Positions 26,620-36,057 of a DNA stretch of 64,000 nucleotides are shown here, one piece after another. Position 1 is the stretch's first letter, and each line of letters begins with the position of its first letter. The position numbers and the translations under genes are program-made. Origin of the DNA: CAVVAL01 sp963740215 (GTDB taxonomy: Bacteria > Actinomycetota > Actinomycetes > Mycobacteriales > Cryptosporangiaceae); NCBI GenBank assembly GCA_963740215.1, contig CAVUDJ010000019.1, forward strand, positions 310,001 to 374,000, read 5' to 3'. The notes under the pieces were generated by a model. The model worked only from the letters and a program-made list of their open reading frames with translations. It searched no databases and was not told the DNA's origin.

Positions 26620-29151
26620 ATGCTGGTCACCGGCGGTCCGGCGCTGGCCGACCCGACGGTCGTCGGCCACAAGTTCGCCCGCCAGGCCGTGCTGCGCCAG
26701 GCGGGCTTTCCGGTGCCGGAGTTCTTCTGCGTCCCCGCCGTGGACACGGTGGACACGACCCGGGCGGCGATCATCGAGGGCGGAGTGCCGGCGGCGCTCG
26801 GCGTTCGGCTGCTGGCCGCTTTCGACCGGCTCGTCGGCCCGGACGGTCTCGCCGCGGTGCGCGCCTGTGTCGCCGCGGGTTCGGACGGGTCCGGTGAGGA
26901 CGGTGCCGACGACCCGTTCGCCGGGCTCAGTGACAGCTTCCTCTACGTGCGGCGCGACGAGCTGCTGGAGAAGGTCGCCCGCTGCTGGGCGTCCGCGTAC
27001 AACCCGGAGGCGCTGCGGTACCGCGAGCTGCGCGGCGGCGGCCCGGCACGGATCGCGGTCGGGATCCAGCGGATGGTGCTCGGCGAGCGCTCGTTCGTGG
27101 CGTTCACCAGGGATCCCCGGGACGGCGGGCACCGCTGCGTCATCGCCGCCGCGCACGGTATCGGCGAGGGTGTGGTGCAGGAGAAGGCCGACGTCGACCA
27201 CTTCTTCGTCGCCAACGGCGCCGTCCGCGCCGAGGTGGTGCACAAGGAGCGGCAGTTCAGGCGCGGCCCGGAACCGGTGCCGGCGGAGCTGGCCGGGGTA
27301 CCCGTGCTCTCCGACGCCGATGCCCGCACGATCGCCGCGCTCGCCGCCGACGTCGAGGAGTACTTCGGCGGCCCGCAGGACATCGAGGGGACGATCACCG
27401 CCGACGGCACGATCCATCTGGTGCAGGCCCGGCCGATGGCGGGCGTGCCGTCGCCAGCGATCCCGTGGACCAACCACAACGTCACCGAGAGCTTCCCGGG
27501 TGTGACGTGTGCGCTCACGTTCAGCCAGGCGCAGGAGTTCTACCGCGGCACGTTCGGCGACTTCTACCGCCGCATGGGCGTGCCCGCCGCCACGCTGCGC
27601 CGAAACAGCCACCACCTGAGCCGGCTGATCGGCAGCCTCGACAGCCACGTCTACTACCGCCTCGACGCCTGGTACGCCCTCCACGACCAGGTACCCGGCT
27701 TCGAGCTGATGCGCCCCACGTGGGAGAAGTCGCTCGGGTTGGCGGAGGACCAGCGCAGGCCGCCCGCCGTGGCCCGTGGATCCCGGCTGCGCACGCTGCT
27801 CGCGGCGCCCGGCCTGGCTGTCCGGCTCGCCCGGCATCCCGGCGCGGTCCGGCGGTTCGTGCGCTGGTGGGACGGCTTCGCCGCCGGTCAAGGCGCGATC
27901 GAGCACCAGCCGGCTGCCGAGCTGGTCGACCGGTACCGGCGGGTCTGGTCCGAGGTCGGCGCCCGCTGGGGCGTGACGGTCGTCAACAGCTTCTACGCGC
28001 TCGCGGTCGTCGCCGTGGTGAACGCGCTGCTGCGGCGGTGGGTGGGCGCGGACGGCGAAAACCTGCTCATCGGGCTGCTCTGCGGCGGCAAGGAGAACCG
28101 GTCGGTGGCCGCGCTGCGGTCGGCGGTGGCGCTGGCCGAGCAGGTGCGCGACGATCCGCGACTGCGCGTGGCGCTGCGCCGCACCGACGACCGGCAGCTC
28201 TGGGCCGAACTGGTCGCCGGCCGGCACGGCATGTCGATCGCCCGGGCGCTCACCCGCCACCTCGACACGTACGGCGACCGCGCCCTGCACGACCTCAAGC
28301 TGGAGGTGGCCACGCCGCGGCAGCAGCCGTGGACCGTGCTCGCCACGATCCGCCCGCTGATCGACACCGACACGACGGTGGCCGGCAGCCGCGCCGACGA
28401 GGAACGGGTCCGCGCCGAGGCCGAGTCGGACCTGCGTGCGCGGTGCCGCAACCCGCTGCGCCGCGCGGTACTGCGGACGGCGCTCGCGGCGCTGCGGTAC
28501 CTGGTGCGTGCCCGCGAGGACACGCGGTTCTGCCGCAGCCAGCTCTACGGCGTGACCCGGCGGATCCTGTGGCGCCTCGGCGAGCTGCTGGCCGACGCCG
28601 GCCGGCTCGACGCGGCGAGCGACGTGGCGGACCTGACCGTGGACGAGGTCGTCGGCGTGTTCGCCGGGACCACGCCCAGGATCGACCTGCGCGCGCTGGT
28701 CCGGCTGCGACGGGACGAGCGGGAGCGCGCCGCCGAGCTGCCGCCGTACCTGACGACGCCGGCCGATGCCGCCGGTTTCGCCGGCCTGCCTGCCGCGGTG
28801 CCCGATCCTGCCGCGGAGGGCGATCTGCTCCGTGGGCTCGCCTCCAGCAACGGGACGGCGCGCGGAACCGCACGCGTCGTGCTGGATCCGTCGGTGGCCG
28901 CCGAGACGTGCCAGGGCCGGATCCTCGTCGCCCGCGAGACCGATCCCGGCTGGCTGTTCCTCATGCTCGGTGCCAAGGCGATGGTCGTCGAGCGCGGGAC
29001 GCTGCTGTCGCACACGGCGATCACCGGGCGGCTGCTCGGGATCCCGACGGTGGTGGCGGTGGCCGGCGCGACCAGCCGGATCGCGGACGGCGTGGAGATC
29101 GAGGTGGACGGCACCGCCGGCACGGTCCGCATCGTCGGGGAAGCCGCATGA
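26620..29151 (+). CDS. PEP-synthase / rifampin-phosphotransferase-like protein
   Basis: 843 residues with the three-part plan of PEP-utilising enzymes. An ATP-grasp N-terminus (VGHKFARQAVLRQAGFPVPE; QDIEGTITADGTIHLVQARP) is followed by a long central region. A C-terminal swivelling domain carries the phosphate-relay His798 in ERGTLLSHTAITGRLLGIPT. Family members transfer the beta-phosphate of ATP via this His, making PEP or phosphorylating an antibiotic such as rifampin. Typical RIFMO-type resistance enzymes are of similar length. Its place within a biosynthetic operon (starts 3 bases after the ICMT stop; stop overlaps the P450 start) suggests it phosphorylates a pathway intermediate or the product for self-protection. 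Confidence 0.82.
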   Translation: MLVTGGPALADPTVVGHKFARQAVLRQAGFPVPEFFCVPAVDTVDTTRAAIIEGGVPAALGVRLLAAFDRLVGPDGLAAVRACVAAGSDGSGEDGADDPFAGLSDSFLYVRRDELLEKVARCWASAYNPEALRYRELRGGGPARIAVGIQRMVLGERSFVAFTRDPRDGGHRCVIAAAHGIGEGVVQEKADVDHFFVANGAVRAEVVHKERQFRRGPEPVPAELAGVPVLSDADARTIAALAADVEEYFGGPQDIEGTITADGTIHLVQARPMAGVPSPAIPWTNHNVTESFPGVTCALTFSQAQEFYRGTFGDFYRRMGVPAATLRRNSHHLSRLIGSLDSHVYYRLDAWYALHDQVPGFELMRPTWEKSLGLAEDQRRPPAVARGSRLRTLLAAPGLAVRLARHPGAVRRFVRWWDGFAAGQGAIEHQPAAELVDRYRRVWSEVGARWGVTVVNSFYALAVVAVVNALLRRWVGADGENLLIGLLCGGKENRSVAALRSAVALAEQVRDDPRLRVALRRTDDRQLWAELVAGRHGMSIARALTRHLDTYGDRALHDLKLEVATPRQQPWTVLATIRPLIDTDTTVAGSRADEERVRAEAESDLRARCRNPLRRAVLRTALAALRYLVRAREDTRFCRSQLYGVTRRILWRLGELLADAGRLDAASDVADLTVDEVVGVFAGTTPRIDLRALVRLRRDERERAAELPPYLTTPADAAGFAGLPAAVPDPAAEGDLLRGLASSNGTARGTARVVLDPSVAAETCQGRILVARETDPGWLFLMLGAKAMVVERGTLLSHTAITGRLLGIPTVVAVAGATSRIADGVEIEVDGTAGTVRIVGEAA

Positions 29152-30281
29152 GATTTCCCTTCGCGGAGCAGCCCGCGCTCGCGCCGCCCGCCGAGTACGC
29201 GGCGTTGCCGCCACTGGCACCGGTGACGCTCGCGGGCGGGCGGGAGGCGTTGCTGGTCACCCGGTACGACGACGTGCGCACCGTGCTCGCCGACCCCCGG
29301 TTCAGCCGGGCCGCGTACACGGCGGCGCCGATGTTCGCCCGCCGGCCGGAGTCGCTCGCGCTGGCCACCAGCGACGCGCCGCAGCACACGCGTCGACGGC
29401 GCACGATCGCCCAGATGTTCACCGCCCGCGCGGCCAGGCAGTCCCGATCGGACCTCGACGTGCTCGCCCGGGAGTTGCTCGTGGCGGCGCGCGGTGCGCC
29501 CGACCTGGTCACGGCGTTCACGCTGCCGTTCCCGATGCTCGTGATGTGCCGGATGCTCGGCCTGCCCGAGGACGACCGTCACCGGCTGCGGCCCTTGGTG
29601 GACGCGATGATGTCGACGTCCGCGTACCCGCCTGAGCACGTGGCCAAGGCGCACGGGCTCATGCAGGAGTACTTCGCCCACGCCGTCGAGCAGCGCCGCC
29701 GCGAACCGTCGGGCGACCTGCTCGGCCGCCTCGCCGCCGACCCGGACCTGAGCACGGACGAGGCCGTCACGCTCGGCGCCGGCATGCTCATGGCCGGCTA
29801 CGAGACCACCTTCAACCAGCTCACGATCTGCGCCTACCTGCTCCTGCGCGACCGCGCGCTCGCCGCCGAGCTGCGCCGCTCGCCCGCCGCGGTGGTGGAC
29901 GAGATGCTGCGCTGGACGTCGTTCAACGCCACCGGCGGGATCCCGCACGTGGCCATGGAGGATGTGCCACTCGCCGGGACCGTCGTCGCCGGGGGACAGG
30001 TCGTCGTGCCGCTCACCGACGCGGCGAACCGTGACGCCGCCGTGTTCCCCAGCCCTGACCGGATCGTCGTGGGCCGGGACGCTTCGGCCCACGTCGCGTT
30101 CGGCCACGGGCGTCACCGCTGCCCCGGCGCGCACCTGGCGCGCACCGAGCTAGAGGTCGGCTTGCTGGCCCTGCTCGACGAAGAGCTCACCCTTGCCGTG
30201 CCCGAGAGCGAACTGGCATGGCGGCAGGGGATGTACATCCGCGGGTTGCGTTCGCTGCCCGTCCGCTGGCCTACCGTGTAA
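29148..30281 (+). CDS. Cytochrome P450
   Basis: Soluble haem monooxygenase of 377 residues, slightly shorter than usual. Haem ligand Cys325 lies in FGHGRHRCPGAHLA, the I-helix oxygen site is AGYETTFNQ, and the ExxR pair is in DEMLRW. The residue before the I-helix Thr pair is Glu, as in many actinobacterial P450s. It overlaps the preceding gene by ATGA. No ferredoxin or reductase gene is adjacent, so electrons must come from elsewhere. It probably hydroxylates the pathway intermediate. Confidence 0.9.
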   Translation: MRFPFAEQPALAPPAEYAALPPLAPVTLAGGREALLVTRYDDVRTVLADPRFSRAAYTAAPMFARRPESLALATSDAPQHTRRRRTIAQMFTARAARQSRSDLDVLARELLVAARGAPDLVTAFTLPFPMLVMCRMLGLPEDDRHRLRPLVDAMMSTSAYPPEHVAKAHGLMQEYFAHAVEQRRREPSGDLLGRLAADPDLSTDEAVTLGAGMLMAGYETTFNQLTICAYLLLRDRALAAELRRSPAAVVDEMLRWTSFNATGGIPHVAMEDVPLAGTVVAGGQVVVPLTDAANRDAAVFPSPDRIVVGRDASAHVAFGHGRHRCPGAHLARTELEVGLLALLDEELTLAVPESELAWRQGMYIRGLRSLPVRWPTV

Positions 30282-30292
30282 AGGATCGCTTC

Positions 30293-32080
30293 ATGAAGGT
30301 GCCCGATGTCAGTTTCACCCCCGAGCAGGTGGCCGCCGCGACCGGCGTGCTCGCCCAGCTCGACGGCGCCGAACTGGCTTTCCTCGGCGGCAGCCTCGCG
30401 GTCGGCCTCGGCCACGCCATGTCCGACATCGACCTGTACGTCGTCGGCCCCGGCCTGCCCGACCGCGAGCTGACCTACCAGCACGGCGGCGTGTGGGTGC
30501 ACGTCAACCCGTTGCCGGCGGCGAAGGTGCGCGACCTCGTGGCGCTCGCCACGGAGTACCGGGCCACGGGCATGGATCGGTCGCAGCTCGCGGCCGACGT
30601 CAAGACGCTCAACGCGCTGGTCCGGCTCGCCACCGGCTGGCGGCTGCACGCCACCCCTGAGTGGGCGGCGTTGCTGGACGGGCTGAGATTCGACGTGATC
30701 CGTAAGGTGCTCACCGCCCGGCACTCCAACGTGTTCGTCGCGTATGCCGAGGACGCCCACGGGGCTTTGCGCACCGGCGACCTGCTCACCGCGACAACCG
30801 CGTCGCATCTCGCGCTGGAGTCAGCGTGCGAAGGGACGCTCGCCTCCGCGGGTGACCTGTACCTCGGGCCGAAGTTCATGTTCCGCCGCCTGGCACGCCA
30901 CCCGGTGACGGCGCCATGGATCATGCGGATCTGGGAGCTGAGTTACCAGGCGGTCGATCCCGGATCCCGGACCGCGGTAGAGGCGATCGTCGAGGACCGG
31001 CTGTTCGCCGGCAGCCAGCTACTGGCGTCGTGCGCGGTCGACGGCTGGGACGAGCCGTTGACGACCCTGCCCGACCCGGAGCCGATGAGGTTGGCGCGAG
31101 GCCCGATCCGCAGCGGGCTGTTCGCGCCCGTGCGGTTCGCCGACGGCTGGGCGCTGATCGGTCCCGAGAACGGGTACGAGGTGTCGGAGGGCACGGTCCG
31201 CCTCTGGCGCCGCCTCGACGGGCGTCCGTGGCCGGAGCTGCTCGCCGCGCTGCCCAGCGAGGAGCCGAGCCTCGGCGGCCACACCGCCGGGGAGGTCGGC
31301 TCGGCGGTGACGTACCTCGCCAAGTTCGGCGCGGTCGAATCGGGCTGGACCTCGGGCGTGGCCGGGACGCCGTCGCTGGCGCTCGTCATCCACCCCGCTC
31401 CCGCAGTTCAGCTGCCATCCCAAACAGGAGGGTCCGCCGTGCTGATTGCCATCGTCGGGGCCGACGGCGCGGGCAAGTCGACCGTCACCGCCGCCGCCCG
31501 CCGGCAACTTCTCGCCGCCGAGTACCCGGCCCGCGTGCTGGACCGCTGGGACATCGTCGACAACCCGGCGTACCCCACGGCGGAGTTCATACGCGACGAC
31601 CCGTGGCTGGCGCGCTCGTGTGCGGCCCGCATGTCGAACCCGTCCCGCGCCCTGTTCCTGATGTGGGCGTCGGCGATGGCGCTCACCGACGAGCGGCGGG
31701 GCGCGCCCGAGGGCGAGATCACGCTGCTCGACGGGTACTGGATGAAGCACGCCGCGAGCGAGGTGGCGTCCGGGCTCGACCGCGCGTGGATCGAGCAGCT
31801 GGCCGCCGGGCTGCCCCAGCCGGACCTCACCGTGTACCTGCGCAGTACGCCCGAACTGGCCTGGGAGCGCAAGAACGGGCAGGTCTTCCCGTACGAGTGC
31901 GGTATGGACCTGACCTGCTCGAGACCGAGCTTCCTGGCGCACCAGCGGAGGATCCACGACACGCTCGACGCCTGGGCCGACGCGTTCGGCTGGGTCGTCG
32001 TCGACGCGACCGCGCCGCTGGAGTCCGTCCTTGACCTGGTAGTCCTCGCCACGCTGGGGAGCAGCCGATCATGCGCGTAG
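30293..32080 (+). CDS. Nucleotidyltransferase - thymidylate-kinase-like fusion protein
   Basis: 595 residues. ATG 30293 follows AAAGGA. The N-terminus has a minimal nucleotidyltransferase signature (FLGGSLAVGLGHAMSDIDLY, giving GGS...DID). A helical middle follows. From about residue 385 a P-loop kinase of the thymidylate-kinase type begins (IVGADGAGKSTVTAA), with a DGYWMKH motif and a late ARG-like DLTVYLRSTPELAWERK. Such a fusion could nucleotidylate and phosphorylate the same small molecule. I know of no characterised protein with this layout. The last 10 bases overlap the ketosynthase gene. Confidence 0.7.
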   Translation: MKVPDVSFTPEQVAAATGVLAQLDGAELAFLGGSLAVGLGHAMSDIDLYVVGPGLPDRELTYQHGGVWVHVNPLPAAKVRDLVALATEYRATGMDRSQLAADVKTLNALVRLATGWRLHATPEWAALLDGLRFDVIRKVLTARHSNVFVAYAEDAHGALRTGDLLTATTASHLALESACEGTLASAGDLYLGPKFMFRRLARHPVTAPWIMRIWELSYQAVDPGSRTAVEAIVEDRLFAGSQLLASCAVDGWDEPLTTLPDPEPMRLARGPIRSGLFAPVRFADGWALIGPENGYEVSEGTVRLWRRLDGRPWPELLAALPSEEPSLGGHTAGEVGSAVTYLAKFGAVESGWTSGVAGTPSLALVIHPAPAVQLPSQTGGSAVLIAIVGADGAGKSTVTAAARRQLLAAEYPARVLDRWDIVDNPAYPTAEFIRDDPWLARSCAARMSNPSRALFLMWASAMALTDERRGAPEGEITLLDGYWMKHAASEVASGLDRAWIEQLAAGLPQPDLTVYLRSTPELAWERKNGQVFPYECGMDLTCSRPSFLAHQRRIHDTLDAWADAFGWVVVDATAPLESVLDLVVLATLGSSRSCA

Positions 32081-33105
32081 ACAACCTGTTCATCGCCGGC
32101 ATCGGCGCTTGCGTCCCGCCGTCCACCAGCGCGGCGGACGCCGTCGCGCGCGGCGAGTACGACGCAGGCGAGCACGCGCGCAGCGGCTGGACCGGCGCCG
32201 CCGACGCGGGCGACACCCCCGCGCCGGACCTGGCGGTGGCGGCCGCGCGCGAGGCGCTCGGGCGCTCGGGGCACGAGCCCGGCGAGATCGACCTCGTGCT
32301 GCACGCCACCAGCTACCACCAGGGGCCGGAGGGCTGGTCGCCCGCGCACTACGTGCAGCACCAGACGGTGGGTGGCGACGCGCCCGCGATCGAGCTGCGG
32401 CAGACGTGCAACGGCATGCTGGTCGGCGTCGACCTCGCGGCCTGCTACCTGGCGGCGGTGCCGGGGCGTACCGCCGCGCTGATCACCGGCGCCGACAATT
32501 TCGGCGCCCCGCTGGTCAGCCGGTGGAGCTACGGCGCGGGCCTGCGGTCGGGGCGCAGCTCGATCCTCGGCGATGCGGGTACCGCCCTGGTCCTGTCGAG
32601 ACGCGCCGGATTCGCCCGGCTGCTGTCGATCTGCTCGGCGTCGATCCCCGAGCTCGAAGAGCTGTACCGGGGCGACGAGCCGCTGTTTCCGCCGGCCGCG
32701 ACGGTCGGGCGCGAGCTTCGTCTCGGCGAGCGTATGGCGGCGTACGCGCAGGCGCGGCCGGGGCTGCTCCGCTGGGCGGCCGACCGGCTGGCCGGCGCCC
32801 GCACCGATCTCGCGAAGCAGGCGCTGGCCGATGCCGGCGTCGTGCCCGCCGACATCGCCCGCGCCACGCACGTTTTCGCCGGAGATGTCCGCCATCTGGA
32901 ACAGGTGCTGGAGCCGATCGGGATCCCAGCCGATCGCGGGCTGCTCGAGTTCGGCCGCGCGCGAGGCCACCTCGGCGTCAACGACCACGTCGCCGGGCTG
33001 CACCACCTCGTCGACGCAGGTCAGATCGGCCCGGGTGACCACGTCCTGATGGTGAGCAACGGCGCAGGTACCGGCCTCACCTGCGCCGTCGTCCAGATCG
33101 CTTAA
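32071..33105 (+). CDS. Ketosynthase III (FabH-like) family protein
   Basis: 344 residues; thiolase-fold condensing enzyme. Catalytic Cys113 lies in ELRQTCNGML, close to FabH Cys112. The His position seems kept in ATHVFAGDVRH, but the usual GN(T/S) Asn segment reads GHLGVND, so the decarboxylating pair may be altered. Starts ATG 32071, inside the previous gene. It ends the operon; no acyl carrier protein is encoded in it. Likely role: making a beta-ketoacyl or ester bond for the AfsA-type protein, or esterifying a product, as some atypical KSIII enzymes do. Confidence 0.82.
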   Translation: MRVDNLFIAGIGACVPPSTSAADAVARGEYDAGEHARSGWTGAADAGDTPAPDLAVAAAREALGRSGHEPGEIDLVLHATSYHQGPEGWSPAHYVQHQTVGGDAPAIELRQTCNGMLVGVDLAACYLAAVPGRTAALITGADNFGAPLVSRWSYGAGLRSGRSSILGDAGTALVLSRRAGFARLLSICSASIPELEELYRGDEPLFPPAATVGRELRLGERMAAYAQARPGLLRWAADRLAGARTDLAKQALADAGVVPADIARATHVFAGDVRHLEQVLEPIGIPADRGLLEFGRARGHLGVNDHVAGLHHLVDAGQIGPGDHVLMVSNGAGTGLTCAVVQIA

Positions 33106-33157
33106 AATCTGTACTGTGTTCCACGTTCCGTGATCGGCCCCGTCGGATCTACTGTGT

Positions 33158-33173
33158 GTTGTGCATGCACAAC
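33158..33173. promoter_or_regulatory. Perfect 16-bp palindrome before the symporter-kinase genes
   Basis: GTTGTGCATGCACAAC is fully self-complementary and lies 79 bases upstream of the 68-residue membrane protein. Nearby AT-rich bases (TTAAAATCT at 33103-33111) and the absence of coding potential in 33106-33251 suit a regulated promoter. Confidence 0.5.
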
Positions 33174-33251
33174 GTGCGCAGAGCAAACAGTTGGCGTTGC
33201 GAGCGCCGGGTAGCCCGCGACGTCGGCGCGGTGAGGGGGCGGTCTACCGGC

Positions 33252-33458
33252 ATGGCAAGACCCAGGGAGGACGACCAGTTCAACGCGCGGCTCGCGGCGG
33301 TGGCCGTTCTGGGTTTCGTGCTGTTCGTGCCGCCGATCGTCACGGTGTTCGACGGTGGCGGCCAGGTCTTCGGTGCCCCGCTGATCTGGGTGTATCTGTT
33401 CGCCGTGTGGGCGGCGATCATCGGGCTCCTCGCATTCCTGGTCAGCCGGTCGGGATGA
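33252..33458 (+). CDS. Small two-helix membrane protein
   Basis: 68 residues; ATG 33252 after GAGGGGGCGG. Two membrane helices (LAAVAVLGFVLFVPPIVTVF and PLIWVYLFAVWAAIIGLLAF) with a short outside loop. It stops 3 bases before the symporter-kinase gene. Small helical partners are commonly encoded before sodium/solute symporter genes, so it is likely an accessory subunit. No named family is certain. Confidence 0.7.
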   Translation: MARPREDDQFNARLAAVAVLGFVLFVPPIVTVFDGGGQVFGAPLIWVYLFAVWAAIIGLLAFLVSRSG

Positions 33459-33461
33459 CGC

Positions 33462-36057
33462 ATGCTCCAGACCTGGGTCGTGGTCGTCGCGTCGGCGTTG
33501 TATCTCGGGCTGCTCTTCGCTGTCGCGTTCTACGGTGACCGCCGCGCCGACGCCGGCCGGAGCCTGATCAGCGGCGGCACGATCTATGCGCTGTCGCTCG
33601 CCGTCTACGCCACCTCGTGGACCTACTACGGCAGCGTCGGCCGGGCCGCCACCTCCGGCGTCGAGTTCCTGCCGATCTACCTCGGGCCGACGTTGATGCT
33701 CGCGCTCGGCTGGCTCGTGCTGCGCCGGATCATCCGGATCAGCCGCCGGCACCGCATCACCTCGCTCGCCGACTTCATCTCCGCCCGGTACGGCAAGAGC
33801 GCGTCGCTCGGCGCGCTGGTCACGGTGATCGCGTGCCTCGGCGTGGTGCCGTACATCTCGTTGCAGCTCAAGGCCGTCTCGAACACGTTCGAGATCATCC
33901 GCCGCCACCCCGAGATCACCACGACCGCGGACCTCGGCGAGGTGCCGCTGTACCAGGACACCGCGCTGTACGTGGCGCTCCTACTGGCCGGCTTCACGAT
34001 CCTGTTCGGCGCGCGGCACCTCGATGCCACCGAACGGCACGAGGGCATGGTCGCCGCGATCGCGTTCGAGTCCGTGGTGAAGCTCTTCGCGTTCGTCGCG
34101 GCCGGCATCTTCGTCACGTTCGGCCTGTTCGGCGGCTTCGGCGACGTGTTCAGTCAGGCCGCGGCGGCCGACGTGGACGTCGACGCGCTCTTCACGCTCG
34201 GTGGTGACGGCGGGTACGTCAGTTGGGTCTGGCTGACCGTGCTGTCGATGCTGGCGATCCTGCTCCTGCCCCGGCAGTGGCAGATCGCGGTGGTCGAGAA
34301 CGTCAGCGAGGATCACATCAAGCGCGCGATTTGGCTGTTCCCGCTGTACCTGCTCCTGATCAACATCTTCGTGCTGCCGATCGCCACGGCCGGGCTGCTC
34401 CGCCTGGGCGACACCGCCAGCGCCGACACGTACGTGCTGACGCTGCCGATGGCCGAGGGTCAGCAGGCGCTCGCGCTGCTCGTGTTCCTCGGCGGACTCA
34501 GCGCGGCCACGGGCATGATCATCGTGGAGACCGTCGCGCTGAGCACGATGGTGTCGAACTCGCTGGTCATGCCGGCGCTGCTGAACGCGAAGTCGCGGCT
34601 GGTGCAGCGGCGGGACGTGTCGGGCTCGTGCTCGGCATCCGCCGCGCAACGATCATCGCGATCCTGCTGCTCGGGTACGCCTACTTCCGGCTGGCCGGCG
34701 AGGGTCCGGGGCTGGTCTCGATCGGGCTGGTGTCGTTCGCGGCGGTGGCGCAGTTCGCGCCTGCGATCCTCGGCGGCCTGTTCTGGCGTGGCGGCACCCG
34801 CAACGGAGCGCTGGCCGGGTTGAGCGCCGGTTTCGTCGTGTGGTTCTACACCCTGCTGCTGCCGACGTTCGCCGATGCCGGCCTGATCGCGTCGTCGTTC
34901 CTGCGGGAGGGCCCGTTCGGCATCGAGCTGCTGCGACCCCAGTCGCTGCTCGGTGTGGACGGCATCGACGAGGTCAGCCACTCGATGTTCTGGAGCATGC
35001 TCGTGAACGTCGGCGCCTACGTCGCCGTGTCGCTCGCGTCCCGACCGAGCCCGCAGGAGCAGGCTCAGGCTGTGCTCTTCGTGAACGCCCTCGCCGACCC
35101 GGTCCGGCCGCGGCTCTGGCGTGAGCGGGTGTCGGTCGGCGAGCTGCGCACGTTGCTCGAACAGTTCATCGGTCCCGCCGCGGCGGCGGCGGTGATGCGC
35201 GGTCAGAGCGCGCAGCCCCGGCTGGAGACGGCGGCGGCCGAGCCGGAGCTGGTACACCACGTCGAGACGGTGCTTGCAGGGTCCGTGGGAGCGGCGTCCG
35301 CCCGGCTCGTGATCGCGTCGGTCGCAGGGGAGGAGCAGCTGCGCGTCGACGAGGTCATGGAGATGATCGACGAGGCGTCGCACGTCGCGGCGCTGGAGGA
35401 GCGGCACCGCCTCGCGCGCGAGCTGCACGACTCGGTCTCCCAGGCGCTGTTCTCGATGACCCTGCACACCCGCGCGGTGGAGATGGCCGTCCAGCGCGAG
35501 GGCGGCGACCCCAACGGGCGGGTGGTGCGCGGCCTCAGCCGAGCTGCGGATCCTCACCCAGGGCGCCCTCGCCGAGATGCGCGCCTCGATCTTCCAGCTC
35601 CGTCCGGACGCGCTGCACGAGGAGGGCCTGGCGGCGGCGGTGGCGAAGCACGCGGCGGCGGTGGCGGCCCGCGAAGGGCTGGAGATCGAGGTGCAGTCCC
35701 AGGCGACCGGCTCCCGCTGGACGACCGTGCCGAGGAGGAGCTGTTCCGGGTGGTGCAGGAGGCGCTGCACAACTGCGTGAAGCACGCGCGTCCGACCCGT
35801 GTGGACATCCGCATGGACGGCTACTCCGCCGCTGACGGCGCGCTGGTGATCGAGATCGTCGACGACGGCGTCGGCTTCGACCCCTCCGCCTCCATGCCCG
35901 GGCATCTCGGCCTGGAGACGATGCGCGAGCGAACTCAACGGATCGGAGGCTGGCTCACTGTGGACAGTTCGCCGGAGGGTTCGACGACGGTGCGGGCCAC
36001 GTTGCCGCCGTCGTCACGGCACTGGAGCGCGCGCAGGGGGAGAGCAATGACGGCTGA
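33462..36057 (+). CDS. Sodium/solute-symporter-fused histidine kinase (frameshifted)
   Basis: Membrane sensor combining an SLC5/SSS transporter domain (about 13 helices, bases 33462-35060) with a NarL-type kinase. The dimer helix holds the phospho-accepting His in EERHRLARELHDSVSQALFS. The ATPase end has EEELFRVVQEALHNCVKHAR (N box) and DDGVGFDPSAS (G1). Similar proteins couple transport or substrate sensing to transcription. Frame changes occur near 34615, 35540 and 35725. A further change near 36010 is suspected, since one frame gives a natural end (LERAQGESNDG, stop 36057) overlapping the response regulator while the other runs on into it. Together with 33252 and 36047 it forms one unit. 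Confidence 0.8.
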
